Shown here: positions 1 through 7,600 of the stretch, piece by piece | Layout: each line of letters opens with the position of its first letter | How positions within the stretch are numbered: position 1 is the first letter of the stretch | From: JBOGJI01 sp050747865 | Lineage (GTDB): Bacteria > Acidobacteriota > Thermoanaerobaculia > Multivoradales > JAHEKO01 | Assembly: GCA_050747865.1 (NCBI GenBank) | Contig: JBOGJI010000307.1 | Location: forward strand, 1 to 17,808 | Length of the DNA: 17,808 nucleotides | Direction of reading: 5' to 3' | Made by a program: the position numbers and the translations under genes | Notes under the pieces: model-generated | Told to the model about the DNA's origin: nothing | Database searches by the model: none | The model's input: only the letters and a program-made list of their open reading frames with translations

Positions 1-1200
1 GCGGAGGCCATACACGCCGCCGTGGGAGGCGGCGGACCGGCGGGCCGGCTGGCGGCGCTGGCCGGCGAGCTGGCGCGGCTCATCGAGACCCACGTCGACC
101 GCGCCCTGGCGGAGCTGCCCGCGGGCCAGGAGGCCGCCGAGGCGGCGCTACCCGAGGACGCCCTGTGGGAGCTGCGGCCGCAATTCGACCAGGCCTTCGT
201 CGAGCACCTGGAGTACCGGCGCGAGACACGCAGCTTCTCCGCCGACGATCCGTTCGTCGACCTCTACTTCGAGCTGCTGCGCTTCCTCGAGGTGCTGGAG
301 ACGGCCGAGGGCGACGCCTTCAGCCACCTCGTCGACCGGCAGGGCGGCGAGCGGCGGCTGGCCATCCTGTGCAAGGACCCGGGCCGATTCCTCGGCCGCA
401 TCTTCTCCGGCGCCCATGCCGTGGTCGGGCTGTCGGCGACCCTGAGCCCGCACGACTTCTACCGCGACCTGCTCGGCCTCGACCACGAGCGCTTCCGGGT
501 CCTCACCCTGCCCAGCCCGTTCCCGCGCGAGCACCGGCGCATCGTCATCGATGCCCGGGTGGGCACCGCCTGGCGGGAGCGCGAGCGGAACTACGGCCCC
601 ATCGCCCTGCGCATCGCCGAGCTGGCGCGGGCGGTGTCGGGCAACTGCATGGTCCTCTTCCCCAGCTACGAGTTCCTGCGCGAGGTCTCCGAGCGCCTGC
701 CGGCCACCGGTCGACGCGTCCTGGTGCAGACGCGGACGGACGACGAGGAGGCCCGCACCCGCATCCTCGACACCCTGCGCTCGGCGCTGCTCGGCGACGT
801 GTTGCTGCTGGCGGTCGCCGGTGGCGTCTTCGCCGAGGGCGTCGACTATCCGGGCGACATGCTCAAGGCGGTCGCCGTCGTCGGCCCCTGCCTGCCGGCG
901 GTCAGCCTCGAGCGGCAGCTGCTCAAGGACTACTACCAGGAGCGTTTCGAGCGCGGCTTCGAATACGCCTTCGTAGTGCCGGGCATGACCCGGGTGGTCC
1001 AGGCGGCGGGCCGCCTGATCCGCTCCAGCGGCGACCGCGGGGTCATCGCCCTGCTCGATCGCCGCTTCCTGCACCCGCCCTACCGCCATCATCTGCCCGA
1101 CCACTGGCTGGACGGCGGCGAGGTGCGGGAGCTGGCGGGGGATCCCGCCGCGGCCGCCGCCGAGTTCTTCGCCCAGCAGGAGCTTGAGATGAGATCCTGA
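1..1200 (+). CDS. ATP-dependent DNA helicase, DinG/XPD-like (C-terminal part)
   Basis: The frame is open from base 1, so the gene begins upstream; the GTG at 22 is just an internal valine codon. What remains is the second helicase half of a DinG/XPD-type superfamily 2 DNA helicase, which uses ATP to unwind DNA in repair or recombination. Visible motifs are VVGLSATLS near 421-447 (motif III region), VAGGVFAEGVDYPGD near 814-858 (motif V), and QAAGRLIRSSGDRG near 1000-1041 (motif VI, with the arginine fingers). The stretch DPGRFLGRIF before the SAT motif is typical of the helicase_C_2 domain. The Walker A and B motifs and any iron-sulphur cluster cysteines would lie upstream and cannot be seen. 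The gene ends in TGA and is followed by an intrinsic terminator. The family is secure; DinG versus another XPD-like subfamily is not settled. Confidence 0.9.
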   Translation, partial: AEAIHAAVGGGGPAGRLAALAGELARLIETHVDRALAELPAGQEAAEAALPEDALWELRPQFDQAFVEHLEYRRETRSFSADDPFVDLYFELLRFLEVLETAEGDAFSHLVDRQGGERRLAILCKDPGRFLGRIFSGAHAVVGLSATLSPHDFYRDLLGLDHERFRVLTLPSPFPREHRRIVIDARVGTAWRERERNYGPIALRIAELARAVSGNCMVLFPSYEFLREVSERLPATGRRVLVQTRTDDEEARTRILDTLRSALLGDVLLLAVAGGVFAEGVDYPGDMLKAVAVVGPCLPAVSLERQLLKDYYQERFERGFEYAFVVPGMTRVVQAAGRLIRSSGDRGVIALLDRRFLHPPYRHHLPDHWLDGGEVRELAGDPAAAAAEFFAQQELEMRS

Positions 1201-1279
1201 GCCCGGCGCGAAACCCCGACCCCATGCGGGACGTACTAACGAGTGGACGGTTCAATTTCTCCTCTTCCTCCTCCTCTAA

Positions 1280-1309
1280 CCCCGCCTGACATGGGCGGGG
1301 TACTTTTTT
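1280..1309 (+). terminator. Rho-independent terminator after the helicase gene
   Basis: A perfect 7-bp GC stem (CCCCGCC at 1280-1286 with GGCGGGG at 1294-1300, extendable by one A-T pair) encloses a 7-nt loop. It is followed by TAC and a run of six T (1304-1309). The orientation fits termination of the plus-strand helicase transcript, 80 bases past its stop. On the minus strand there is no T run after the stem. Confidence 0.85.
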
Positions 1310-1312
1310 GTC

Positions 1313-1558
1313 TCACAGGAGCGCCGCGGAGAGCGCCACGAGGATGACGGCGAGGGCCAGGAGGGCCTGAGCCAGGTCGCAGCGCAGGAAGGCGCGGATG
1401 CCGACGGCGACGGCGAGCGCCCAGGGAGCAAGCAGCAGCACCGCAACCCCCAGGGAGGCCAGCGAGCTCCAGGCGGGCCAGACCGCGGCGGCGGCCAACA
1501 GCACAACGGCGACGAGCACGGCGATCGAGAGCAGGTGGGTCGAGGTGCGGCGTGTCAT
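1313..1558 (-). CDS. Small integral membrane protein (81 aa)
   Basis: An 81-residue protein beginning MTRRTS and made almost entirely of hydrophobic helices: about residues 9-27, 29-48 and 55-80 could each span the membrane, with one short charged turn (IRAFLRCDL). The start is set by an ATGA overlap at 1555-1558: its ATG shares bases with the TGA of the upstream TauE/SafE gene, implying translational coupling. A start nine codons earlier would only lengthen the overlap. I do not recognise a named family. The coupling suggests it works with or alongside the transporter, for example as an accessory subunit, but nothing in the sequence shows a function. Confidence 0.7.
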   Translation of the reverse strand: MTRRTSTHLLSIAVLVAVVLLAAAAVWPAWSSLASLGVAVLLLAPWALAVAVGIRAFLRCDLAQALLALAVILVALSAALL

Positions 1559-2301
1559 CCCTGGACCACCTTCCACGCCGTCCACAGCAGCAGCACCGCG
1601 AACAACAGCTCCAGCCCGCGGCGCGGGATGCGCCCGGCCAGCACCGGGCCCAGCCCGCCGCCGGCGAGGATGCCGGCGAGCAGCCAGGGGGCGGCCGCCA
1701 GGTCCACCTCACCGCGGCCGAGATAGGCGAGGGCCGCCAGGGACGCGGTCCAGCCCACGGTGGCGGTGCTGGTGGCGACGGCGCGCCGCATCTCGAGCCC
1801 GAGCGCGAGCCGCAGGATCGGCACCTGCACCAGCCCGCCGCCGATCCCCAGCAGCCCTGAGGCGCCCCCACCCAGCGGCGCCAGCCCCCAGGCCAGCCCG
1901 CGACGCAGGCGCGACTCCGTCGGCCGCTCCTCCCCCGGCCGCCGGCCGCTGCGGATGGCGAGCTGCAACGCCGTAGCCGTCAGCACCAGCGCGAAGATCC
2001 AGGCTACCGTGTGCTCGGGAACCCGCGGTGCCAGCCGGCTCGCCGCCACGGCGCCGATCAGCGCTCCCAGCTCCAGTCGCAACGCCAGGTCGAACATCGT
2101 CCAACCGCGCCGCAGGTAGCCGGCCGTACCGACGAGCGACGTCCCGGTGATCACCACCAGGCTGGTCCCCACGGCGGTGCGCAGCGGCACACCGAAGAGC
2201 AAATGCAGCACCGGTACGACGACGAGGCCGCCGCCCACCCCCAGGAGCGACCCCACCAGCCCGGCGGCTCCCCCGGCCGCGAACAGTCCCAGGATGCCCA
2301 C
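1555..2301 (-). CDS. TauE/SafE family membrane transporter
   Basis: A 248-residue polytopic membrane protein, the usual size for TauE/SafE (DUF81) permeases, which move sulphonates, sulphite or other organic anions across the inner membrane. The family's two-fold internal repeat is clear. The first half has GLVGSLLGVGGGLVVVPVL (residues 14-32) followed by TAVGTSL; the second has GASGLLGIGGGLVQVPIL (146-163) followed by RAVATST. The frame stays open much further upstream, but that extension is arginine/serine-rich and would overlap the divergent LuxE-like gene. The GTG at 2301 (VGILGLFAAGG) puts the start at the first helix, though no strong Shine-Dalgarno precedes it. It is followed by a coupled small membrane protein. 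The substrate cannot be told. Confidence 0.88.
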   Translation of the reverse strand: MGILGLFAAGGAAGLVGSLLGVGGGLVVVPVLHLLFGVPLRTAVGTSLVVITGTSLVGTAGYLRRGWTMFDLALRLELGALIGAVAASRLAPRVPEHTVAWIFALVLTATALQLAIRSGRRPGEERPTESRLRRGLAWGLAPLGGGASGLLGIGGGLVQVPILRLALGLEMRRAVATSTATVGWTASLAALAYLGRGEVDLAAAPWLLAGILAGGGLGPVLAGRIPRRGLELLFAVLLLWTAWKVVQG

Positions 2302-2344
2302 GTCGGGCGGATTATGCCCCGCCCGCGTGCGAGAATCGCGGGCG

Positions 2345-3385
2345 ATGGAAAAGCGTGTCCGTCGCTTCATCGGCGACCCACGAGTCGACGAGCTCGATGC
2401 GCTGGCGCTGGCCGCGTTCCGCTGGCAGTGCGAGCACAGCGAGCCGTTGCGGCGACTTTGCTCGCAGCGGGAGGTGGACCCTGCCGCCCTGAGCGACTGG
2501 CGCCGGATTCCGATGGTGCCGGCGCGCGCCTTCAAGAGCGTCGAGCTGGGCACCCGCGAGGCGCAGGCGACGTTCCGCTCGAGCGGCACCACCGGGGCCG
2601 AGCGCAGCGTCCATCCCCACGGTTTCCTCGACCTCTACCGCACGGTGATCGACGCCACGTTCCCCGACTCTTGCCTTCCCGGCTCACCTCCCCTGCCCAT
2701 GCTCTCGCTCGTCCCGCCGCGCCGCCAGGTCCCGGAATCCAGCCTGTCGTTCATGATCGACCACGTCCTGGAGCGCTACGGGGACGACGACAGCGCCACC
2801 GCGTTCGGCCCGCGGGGCGTCGAGCTCGTGCCCGCGCGCACCTGGCTGGGCGCCGCCCAGAGGCATCGCCGGCCGACCCTGGTCGTGGCCACCGGATTCA
2901 GCCTGCTGCAGCTCCTCGAGGTTCTCGAGCGGCGCGACCTGCGCTTCCGCCTGCCCGCCGGCAGCGCCCTGTTCGAGACCGGGGGCACCAAGGGGAGGAC
3001 CCGCGAGGTCTCGCGCGAGGAGCTCCTGCGCCGGGTGGCGGAGCGGCTGGCGCTGCCCGCCGACCGCGTCGTGCGCGAATACGGCATGACCGAGCTCACC
3101 AGCCAGTTCTACACCGGCGCCCTCGCCGGCGGCGATCCGGACCTGTTCCTCGCCCCCCACTGGGTCCGCGTGCGCATCCTCGATCCGGCGACGCTCGAGG
3201 AGGCGCAGCCCGGCCGCACGGGCCTGATCGCCGTGCTCGACCTCGCCAACCTGAGCTCGGCCGTGCACGTCCTCACCGAGGACTTGGGGCTGGCCGAGGA
3301 GAACGGCTTCCGCCTCGCCGGCCGTGCGGCCGGCGCCGAGCTGCGCGGCTGCTCCCTGCTCGTCGAAGAGCTGGCGGCGGGATGA
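2345..3385 (+). CDS. LuxE-like acyl-protein synthetase (fatty acid activation)
   Basis: A 346-residue protein of the LuxE acyl-protein synthetase family (luminescent bacteria have about 370). LuxE activates a fatty acid with ATP to an acyl-adenylate, then carries the acyl group on a cysteine near its C-terminus before handing it to the LuxC reductase. Visible features are the adenylate-forming phosphate loop FRSSGTTG (residues 77-84), ETGGTKGR (211-218), the core motif EYGMTELTSQFY (245-256), and a single C-terminal cysteine in RGCSLL (C336), placed where LuxE has its acyl-accepting cysteine. The ATG at 2345 follows a short divergent gap to the TauE gene. The end overlaps the LuxC-like gene by ATGA (3382-3385), so the two are coupled. 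No luxA, luxB or luxD is nearby, so the aldehyde is presumably not for light. Confidence 0.88.
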   Translation: MEKRVRRFIGDPRVDELDALALAAFRWQCEHSEPLRRLCSQREVDPAALSDWRRIPMVPARAFKSVELGTREAQATFRSSGTTGAERSVHPHGFLDLYRTVIDATFPDSCLPGSPPLPMLSLVPPRRQVPESSLSFMIDHVLERYGDDDSATAFGPRGVELVPARTWLGAAQRHRRPTLVVATGFSLLQLLEVLERRDLRFRLPAGSALFETGGTKGRTREVSREELLRRVAERLALPADRVVREYGMTELTSQFYTGALAGGDPDLFLAPHWVRVRILDPATLEEAQPGRTGLIAVLDLANLSSAVHVLTEDLGLAEENGFRLAGRAAGAELRGCSLLVEELAAG

Positions 3386-4665
3386 GCCCGCTCGCCGACT
3401 TCGCCGTTCCACCCGGGCACGAACCGCCGGTCGATCGCTCCGAGACGGACCGTCGAGCCTGGATACGCGGACGCTGGACACCGCAAGCGCTAGCCGCGCT
3501 GGTGGAGCACCTGGCCAGCCTCGGGGCGGCGCAGCTGCAGGCGGCGGACGGTGAGGAGCTGCGAGACGCCTGGGAGCGGACGGTGGAGGAGATGCTGGAT
3601 CCCGGCTCCTCCGTTCGTCGACTGCTCGACCCGTCGTGGACGGCGACCACCTCCCTGTCGGCCCGCGGTCTCCAGGCGGGCGTCGAGGCCGTGCTCGGCG
3701 GCGTACGGGGAGGGCCGTTGCGGCGACTGTTGGCCGAGGCCGCGGCCCTGCCTGCGGCCGAGCGCGGGCCGGTCGCGGTCGTCCTGGCCGCCAACCTGCC
3801 GGCCCTGGCCGTGCAGCCGCTCCTGCCGGCCCTGGCGTTGCGGCGCCCCGTACTGCTCAAGTCGCCGTCGGCCGAGCCCCTGTTCGCGCCGGCGTTCGTA
3901 CGCCGGCTGGGACAACGGCATCCGGCACTCGCCGCCGGTGTCGCCGCCGTGACCTGGACCGGCGGCGACCGCGAGCTCGAGGACGCGGTGGTCGCCCGCT
4001 GTGCCCGCGTGCTTGCCTACGGTGAGGAGACGACGATCGCCGATCTCGCCCGCCGCCTGGGCGACCGGCTGGTCGCGTACGGACCGCGCATCAGCTTCGC
4101 CGTCCTCGGCGCCGAGGCGGATCTCCAGCGCGCCGCCCGCGGAATCGCCCGCGACGTCGCCCTGTTCGACCAGCGCGGCTGCCTCTCTATCCACGCCGTC
4201 TTTACCGCCGGCGACGGGCAGGCGCTGGCCGCGGCACTGGCCGCCGAGCTCGAACGCCTGTTTCGCGCCTGGCCGCCGGGATCGGCGCCGGCGGACCAGC
4301 TCGCGGCGGTGCAGCAACTCCGGCTGGAGGCCGACATGCGGGGCCTGCCGCGCCCCGCGCTAGGGCCCACGGCCGGCACCGTGGTGGTCGAACCGCGGCC
4401 CGAGCTGCAGCCGAGCCCCGGCCTGCGCACCGTGCGCATCCACCCGATCGAGGACCTCGGTCGGCTGCCGGAGCAACTAGCTCCGTGGCAAGGAAGGATT
4501 CAGGGAGTCGCGGCGGAGGGCAACGACGCCCGCGCGTTGATGCCGGAGTTGGAGCGCCTGGGCGTCAGCCGCTTCGCGCCGCCGGGCGCCCTGCAGTCGC
4601 CCGACGCCCTGTGGCACAACGGCGGCGTCCACCCGCTTGCCGCCCTCGGCGGACGGCCGTTGTAG
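3382..4665 (+). CDS. LuxC-like acyl-CoA/acyl-protein reductase
   Basis: A 427-residue member of the LuxC fatty acyl reductase family, which has an aldehyde-dehydrogenase fold and reduces an enzyme-bound acyl thioester to the aldehyde with NADPH. The catalytic cysteine is probably C267 in DQRGCLS (263-269), the most conserved LuxC segment. The region VVLAANLPALAVQPLLPAL followed by RPVLLKSPS (about 133-163, K160) looks like the nucleotide-binding part, and AYGEETTI (212-219) matches the second half of that site. Length is close to that of LuxC proteins (about 480) but shorter at the N-terminus. Its ATG overlaps the LuxE-like stop in ATGA, giving coupled synthesis of the two subunits. The gene ends 8 bp from the convergent thioredoxin gene with no room for a terminator. 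Confidence 0.87.
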   Translation: MSPLADFAVPPGHEPPVDRSETDRRAWIRGRWTPQALAALVEHLASLGAAQLQAADGEELRDAWERTVEEMLDPGSSVRRLLDPSWTATTSLSARGLQAGVEAVLGGVRGGPLRRLLAEAAALPAAERGPVAVVLAANLPALAVQPLLPALALRRPVLLKSPSAEPLFAPAFVRRLGQRHPALAAGVAAVTWTGGDRELEDAVVARCARVLAYGEETTIADLARRLGDRLVAYGPRISFAVLGAEADLQRAARGIARDVALFDQRGCLSIHAVFTAGDGQALAAALAAELERLFRAWPPGSAPADQLAAVQQLRLEADMRGLPRPALGPTAGTVVVEPRPELQPSPGLRTVRIHPIEDLGRLPEQLAPWQGRIQGVAAEGNDARALMPELERLGVSRFAPPGALQSPDALWHNGGVHPLAALGGRPL

Positions 4666-4673
4666 CGGCCGCT

Positions 4674-5477
4674 TCAGGAGCCGAGCACGTTCGCCAGGCC
4701 CGTCTCGGGCCGCTCGAAGGACGTGCCGTAGAGGCGGCCGATCTCCTCGCCGTTGCGGTAGACGATTCCCGTCGGCACGCCCCGGAGGCCGAGCCGCTTG
4801 GTCACCGGGTCCTCGCCCATGGCCTCGGGCAGGCCGTAGTAGCGGAACTCCGGCGCCCCGTCCCCGAGGGCCTCGTCGATCCGCAGGATACGCGGCACGA
4901 TCACGGCGCAGTGGGGGCACCACTCGCCGAAATAGACGTCGACCCGTACCTCGGAACCGGCGCCTTTCAACGTCTCCAGGACCTCGGCGCTCGGCGCGTA
5001 CTGCTGCATCCGGCGGTCGTACATCGCGTTCATCGCCCGGATGCGCCGCGGATTCTGGAATCCGAGCAGCCACGGCCGCTGGATGAGCACGGCCGAGTCG
5101 TCGCCGACCTGGAAGCTGACCCGGCCTTCGGCGTCGCGCTCGAAGCTCCCGCTCGGGCCGGAGACGGCGTTCGGCAGCAGCTCGTAGCCCCCTTGCGCCA
5201 GCGGCGCCAGCTTGAGGCTCTGCACCGTCGCCACCTGGCGGGTGCGGGCCGACAGCAGCGCCGGCGAGACCAGCTCCGGGGCGACGACCAGGAAGGCGCC
5301 GGCCTCGCGCGAGTAGAGGACCTCGGCGGCGTCCGAGGGCGCTCCGTTGAGCTCCAGCGTCCAGTTGGGAAGCGGCTCGAAGACCGGCTTCGCGGCCGCC
5401 TGGGCGTTCGCCCCACCTCCCGGCACGGCGACGACCCCCAGCAGCAAGACAGCACTCGCCAACGCACTCGCTCGCAT
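4674..5477 (-). CDS. Exported thioredoxin-family protein with WCPHC site
   Basis: A secreted or periplasmic thiol-disulphide protein. From the ATG at 5477 it has 267 residues: a signal peptide (MRASALASAVLLLGVVAV, probable cut after AQA), a middle domain of about 140 residues that I do not recognise, and a C-terminal thioredoxin fold. The active site is FGEWCPHC and the cis-proline loop is RGVPTGIVY, about 48 residues later; FERPETGL follows. The annotated start is the second possible ATG: a GAGAGG at 5487-5492 touches the first ATG (5486) but is 9 nt from the ATG at 5477. It is last in a minus-strand run, 15 bp after the MauE-like gene. MauE/DoxX membrane proteins are commonly paired with such thioredoxins and may pass them electrons. 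The partner substrate is unknown. Confidence 0.85.
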   Translation of the reverse strand: MRASALASAVLLLGVVAVPGGGANAQAAAKPVFEPLPNWTLELNGAPSDAAEVLYSREAGAFLVVAPELVSPALLSARTRQVATVQSLKLAPLAQGGYELLPNAVSGPSGSFERDAEGRVSFQVGDDSAVLIQRPWLLGFQNPRRIRAMNAMYDRRMQQYAPSAEVLETLKGAGSEVRVDVYFGEWCPHCAVIVPRILRIDEALGDGAPEFRYYGLPEAMGEDPVTKRLGLRGVPTGIVYRNGEEIGRLYGTSFERPETGLANVLGS

Positions 5478-5486
5478 GGTGTTCAT

Positions 5487-5492
5487 CCTCTC
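5487..5492 (-). promoter_or_regulatory. Shine-Dalgarno deciding the thioredoxin start
   Basis: The minus strand reads GAGAGG here, directly abutting an ATG at 5486 (spacing 0, too close) and 9 nt before the in-frame ATG at 5477. The second spacing is the workable one, so the protein most likely starts MRASAL rather than MNTMRA. Confidence 0.6.
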
Positions 5493-6497
5493 TCAGTTTC
5501 CGGTCTCGTCCGCCAGAGCCGCCGGCAGGCCGTCGAAGGTGGCGGTGACCCGCCCGTCCCGCACCTCGAAGCTACGCGGCAGCCGGCGGTAGAGGGAGCG
5601 CAACAGCGCCGGCGGCGCCTGCCGCACCTCGAACGCCGGACCCCAGTCCCAGAGAAACGCCTGCACCGCGTCGGTCGACGCCGGGCTGACGACCCAGAGG
5701 TCGGCGGCCGTGTCGCGCAGCACATGCCGGTTCAGCCGCTCGATCGAGTCGACGAAGCCGGGCGTCTCCAACCCGGTGAGGATAACCCAATGGCGGCCCT
5801 GGGCGAGCTCCGGCACGATGTCGGTCAGGCAGGCCCGCTCGTCGCTCCCCTCGGCGCCGGCACACAGCGACGCGGTCTCGATCCCGGGCTTGAGGCGGGT
5901 GGCCAGGTCGTCGAGAGGGAGCTCCGGCGCCGTGGCGGCGAATCCGGCCGCCGCGACCGCCGCCACGGTCGAGGCCGCCATGCGCAGCCCCTGGCGCGAC
6001 ACACTGCGGCGCACCCCCAGCCAGGCGAGCGCCAGCGGCAGCAACAACAGGGCGAGGTCCTGGAGGAAGGCCTGCTTCGGCGTGCGCTCGACCAGGTTGC
6101 CGAAGCAGCCGCAGCCGGCGGTGGGATCGACCATGCCGTGGGCGGCGCGCCACCACTCCCAACCGGTCAGGGCCAGGAACAGGCCGACCAGCAGCGAGGC
6201 GGGCACGAGGACGATCGGCCGCCGCAGGTCGAGGACCAGGGCGAGCCCCAGCCCCACCTCCAGCGCGATCACCAGCAGCGCCATCGGCCAGGCTCCCAGA
6301 GGCCGGTCGAGGCCGAGGTTCCCGATCTGCTCGGCGAAGGCCGCCGGATCGATCGTCTTCGCCCATGCCGCTACGAGGAGAACGCCTCCGAGGAGCAAGG
6401 TGCCGATCCGTCCCCCCCACCTCCGCCATGCCGGCAGATGCGGTCCCGGCGCAGCGTCGAAGGCAGACTCCGGCATGGCGCCGATTCTCTCACGCAT
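5493..6497 (-). CDS. MauE/DoxX-type membrane protein fused to a degenerate thioredoxin-like domain
   Basis: A 334-residue protein. The N-terminal half resembles MauE (methylamine utilisation family): about four helices at residues 31-48, 72-91, 95-112 and 146-162, with the conserved DPTAGCGCFGN (124-134; C129 and C131) between the third and fourth. A fifth hydrophobic segment (174-190) leads to a C-terminal domain of about 140 residues. This looks like a thioredoxin fold: ILTGLETPGFVDSIERLN, then VVSPAS, then RLPRSFEVRDGRVTATFDGLP, which resembles the cis-proline end of TlpA-like proteins. It lacks a CxxC; its only cysteines are C212 and C223. MauE proteins are thought to support disulphide chemistry in the periplasm. 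The gene sits 16 bp after the deoxyhypusine-synthase-like gene and 15 bp before an active thioredoxin. A start at 6476 is also possible. Confidence 0.8.
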   Translation of the reverse strand: MRERIGAMPESAFDAAPGPHLPAWRRWGGRIGTLLLGGVLLVAAWAKTIDPAAFAEQIGNLGLDRPLGAWPMALLVIALEVGLGLALVLDLRRPIVLVPASLLVGLFLALTGWEWWRAAHGMVDPTAGCGCFGNLVERTPKQAFLQDLALLLLPLALAWLGVRRSVSRQGLRMAASTVAAVAAAGFAATAPELPLDDLATRLKPGIETASLCAGAEGSDERACLTDIVPELAQGRHWVILTGLETPGFVDSIERLNRHVLRDTAADLWVVSPASTDAVQAFLWDWGPAFEVRQAPPALLRSLYRRLPRSFEVRDGRVTATFDGLPAALADETGN

Positions 6498-6513
6498 GTG
6501 CCAGCGCCCGGCC

Positions 6514-7482
6514 CTACCAGTCCAGCACGTAGGCGAAGATCAGGGGCGCGACGATGGTCGCGTCCGACTCGATCATGAACTTCGGCGTCGTGGCGCCGAG
6601 CTTGCCCCAGGTGATCTTCTCGTTCGGCACCGCGCCGCTATACGAGCCGTAGCTCGTCGTCGAGTCGCCGATCTGGCAGAAGTAGCCCCACAGCGGCACG
6701 TCTTCGAGCTGCATGTCCTGGTGCATCATGGGCACGACACAGATCGGGAAATCCCCGGCGATGCCGCCGCCGATCTGGAAGAACCCGATCGAGCTCTCGG
6801 CGGAAGTCTCGCGATACCACTCGGCGAGCCGCACCATGTATTCGATGCCGCCGCGCACCGTCCGCACCTCCTTGACGTCGCCCAGCATGCAGTGGGCGGC
6901 GTAGATGTTGCCCAGCGTCGAATCCTCCCAGCCGGGCACGAAGATCGGGATTCGCCGCTCCGCGGCCGCCACCAGCCATGAGCTCCGGGGATCGATCTGG
7001 TAGTGCTCGGCCAGGCGCCCGCTCGTCAGCAGGTCGCAGAAGTACTCGTGCGGGAAGCGGCGCCGGCCCGCCCGGTCATCGGCGACCCATTCGTCGAGCA
7101 TGGCGTGCTCGAGGCGCCGCATCGCCTCTTCTTCCGGGATGCAGGTATCCGTCACGCGGTTCAAGTGCCGCTCGTAGAGTGTGACCTCGTCCTCGGGCGT
7201 GAGCTGGCGCCAGTGTGGGATGCGCTCGTAGTGCTCGTGCGCCACCAGATTGAACACGTCCTCCTCGAGATTCGCCCCGGTGCAGCAGATCGCGTGCACC
7301 TTCTCCTGGCGGATCATCTCGGCGAGCGAGCGCCCCAGCTCCGCCGTGCTCATGGCCCCGGCCAGGGTGACCAGCATCCGCCCCCCGTCCTCGAGGTGGC
7401 CGACATAGGCATCCGACGCGTCCACTACCGTGGCGGCGTTGAAGTGCCGATAGTGCTCCCGCATGAACTCCCGGATACGCAT
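6514..7482 (-). CDS. Deoxyhypusine synthase-like protein
   Basis: A 322-residue homologue of deoxyhypusine synthase, the enzyme that in eukaryotes and archaea moves the aminobutyl group of spermidine onto eIF5A. NAD-binding segments are visible: LAGAMSTAELGRSLAEMI (40-57), CCTGANLEEDVFNLV (66-80) and IGGGIAGDFPI (237-247). The catalytic lysine is kept in EKITWGKL (K294, equivalent to human K329 in SWGKI), as are E288 and W292. By eye, several spermidine-pocket positions differ: human H288 aligns with D244 and D316 with Y281, and the SLGD motif reads TLGN (189-192). Bacteria lack hypusinated eIF5A, and some bacterial family members make homospermidine, so the substrate is open. It leads the run with the MauE-like and thioredoxin genes. 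Confidence 0.88.
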   Translation of the reverse strand: MRIREFMREHYRHFNAATVVDASDAYVGHLEDGGRMLVTLAGAMSTAELGRSLAEMIRQEKVHAICCTGANLEEDVFNLVAHEHYERIPHWRQLTPEDEVTLYERHLNRVTDTCIPEEEAMRRLEHAMLDEWVADDRAGRRRFPHEYFCDLLTSGRLAEHYQIDPRSSWLVAAAERRIPIFVPGWEDSTLGNIYAAHCMLGDVKEVRTVRGGIEYMVRLAEWYRETSAESSIGFFQIGGGIAGDFPICVVPMMHQDMQLEDVPLWGYFCQIGDSTTSYGSYSGAVPNEKITWGKLGATTPKFMIESDATIVAPLIFAYVLDW

Positions 7483-7570
7483 GACGGCGGAAATTACCAG
7501 ATCGGCCGTCCCACCGACTTCGCGTCCCCAGGAACTCGAGCCCGCCCTGACTGACGTGAACCGCGCTCAG

Positions 7571-7600
7571 AGCCTGTGAAGATATCTCCCGTGGGTCGCG
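7571..7600 (+). repeat. Left terminal inverted repeat of the MITE-like element
   Basis: Begins AGCCTGTGAAGATATCTCCC and pairs with 7680-7709 over 30 bp with one mismatch, at base 22 of the repeat (T here, C in the reverse complement of the right copy). Confidence 0.85.

Noticed and set aside
2302..2592. Extended N-terminus of the TauE/SafE gene up to 2592
   Set aside because: The extension is Ser/Arg-rich, hydrophilic and overlaps the start of the divergent LuxE-like gene; the family begins with a membrane helix at the GTG at 2301.
4485..6578. A 697-codon open frame on the plus strand opposite the thioredoxin and MauE-like genes
   Set aside because: It is rich in Arg, Gln, Gly and Pro, resembles no family and lies antisense to two genes with clear motifs; long antisense frames are expected at this GC content.
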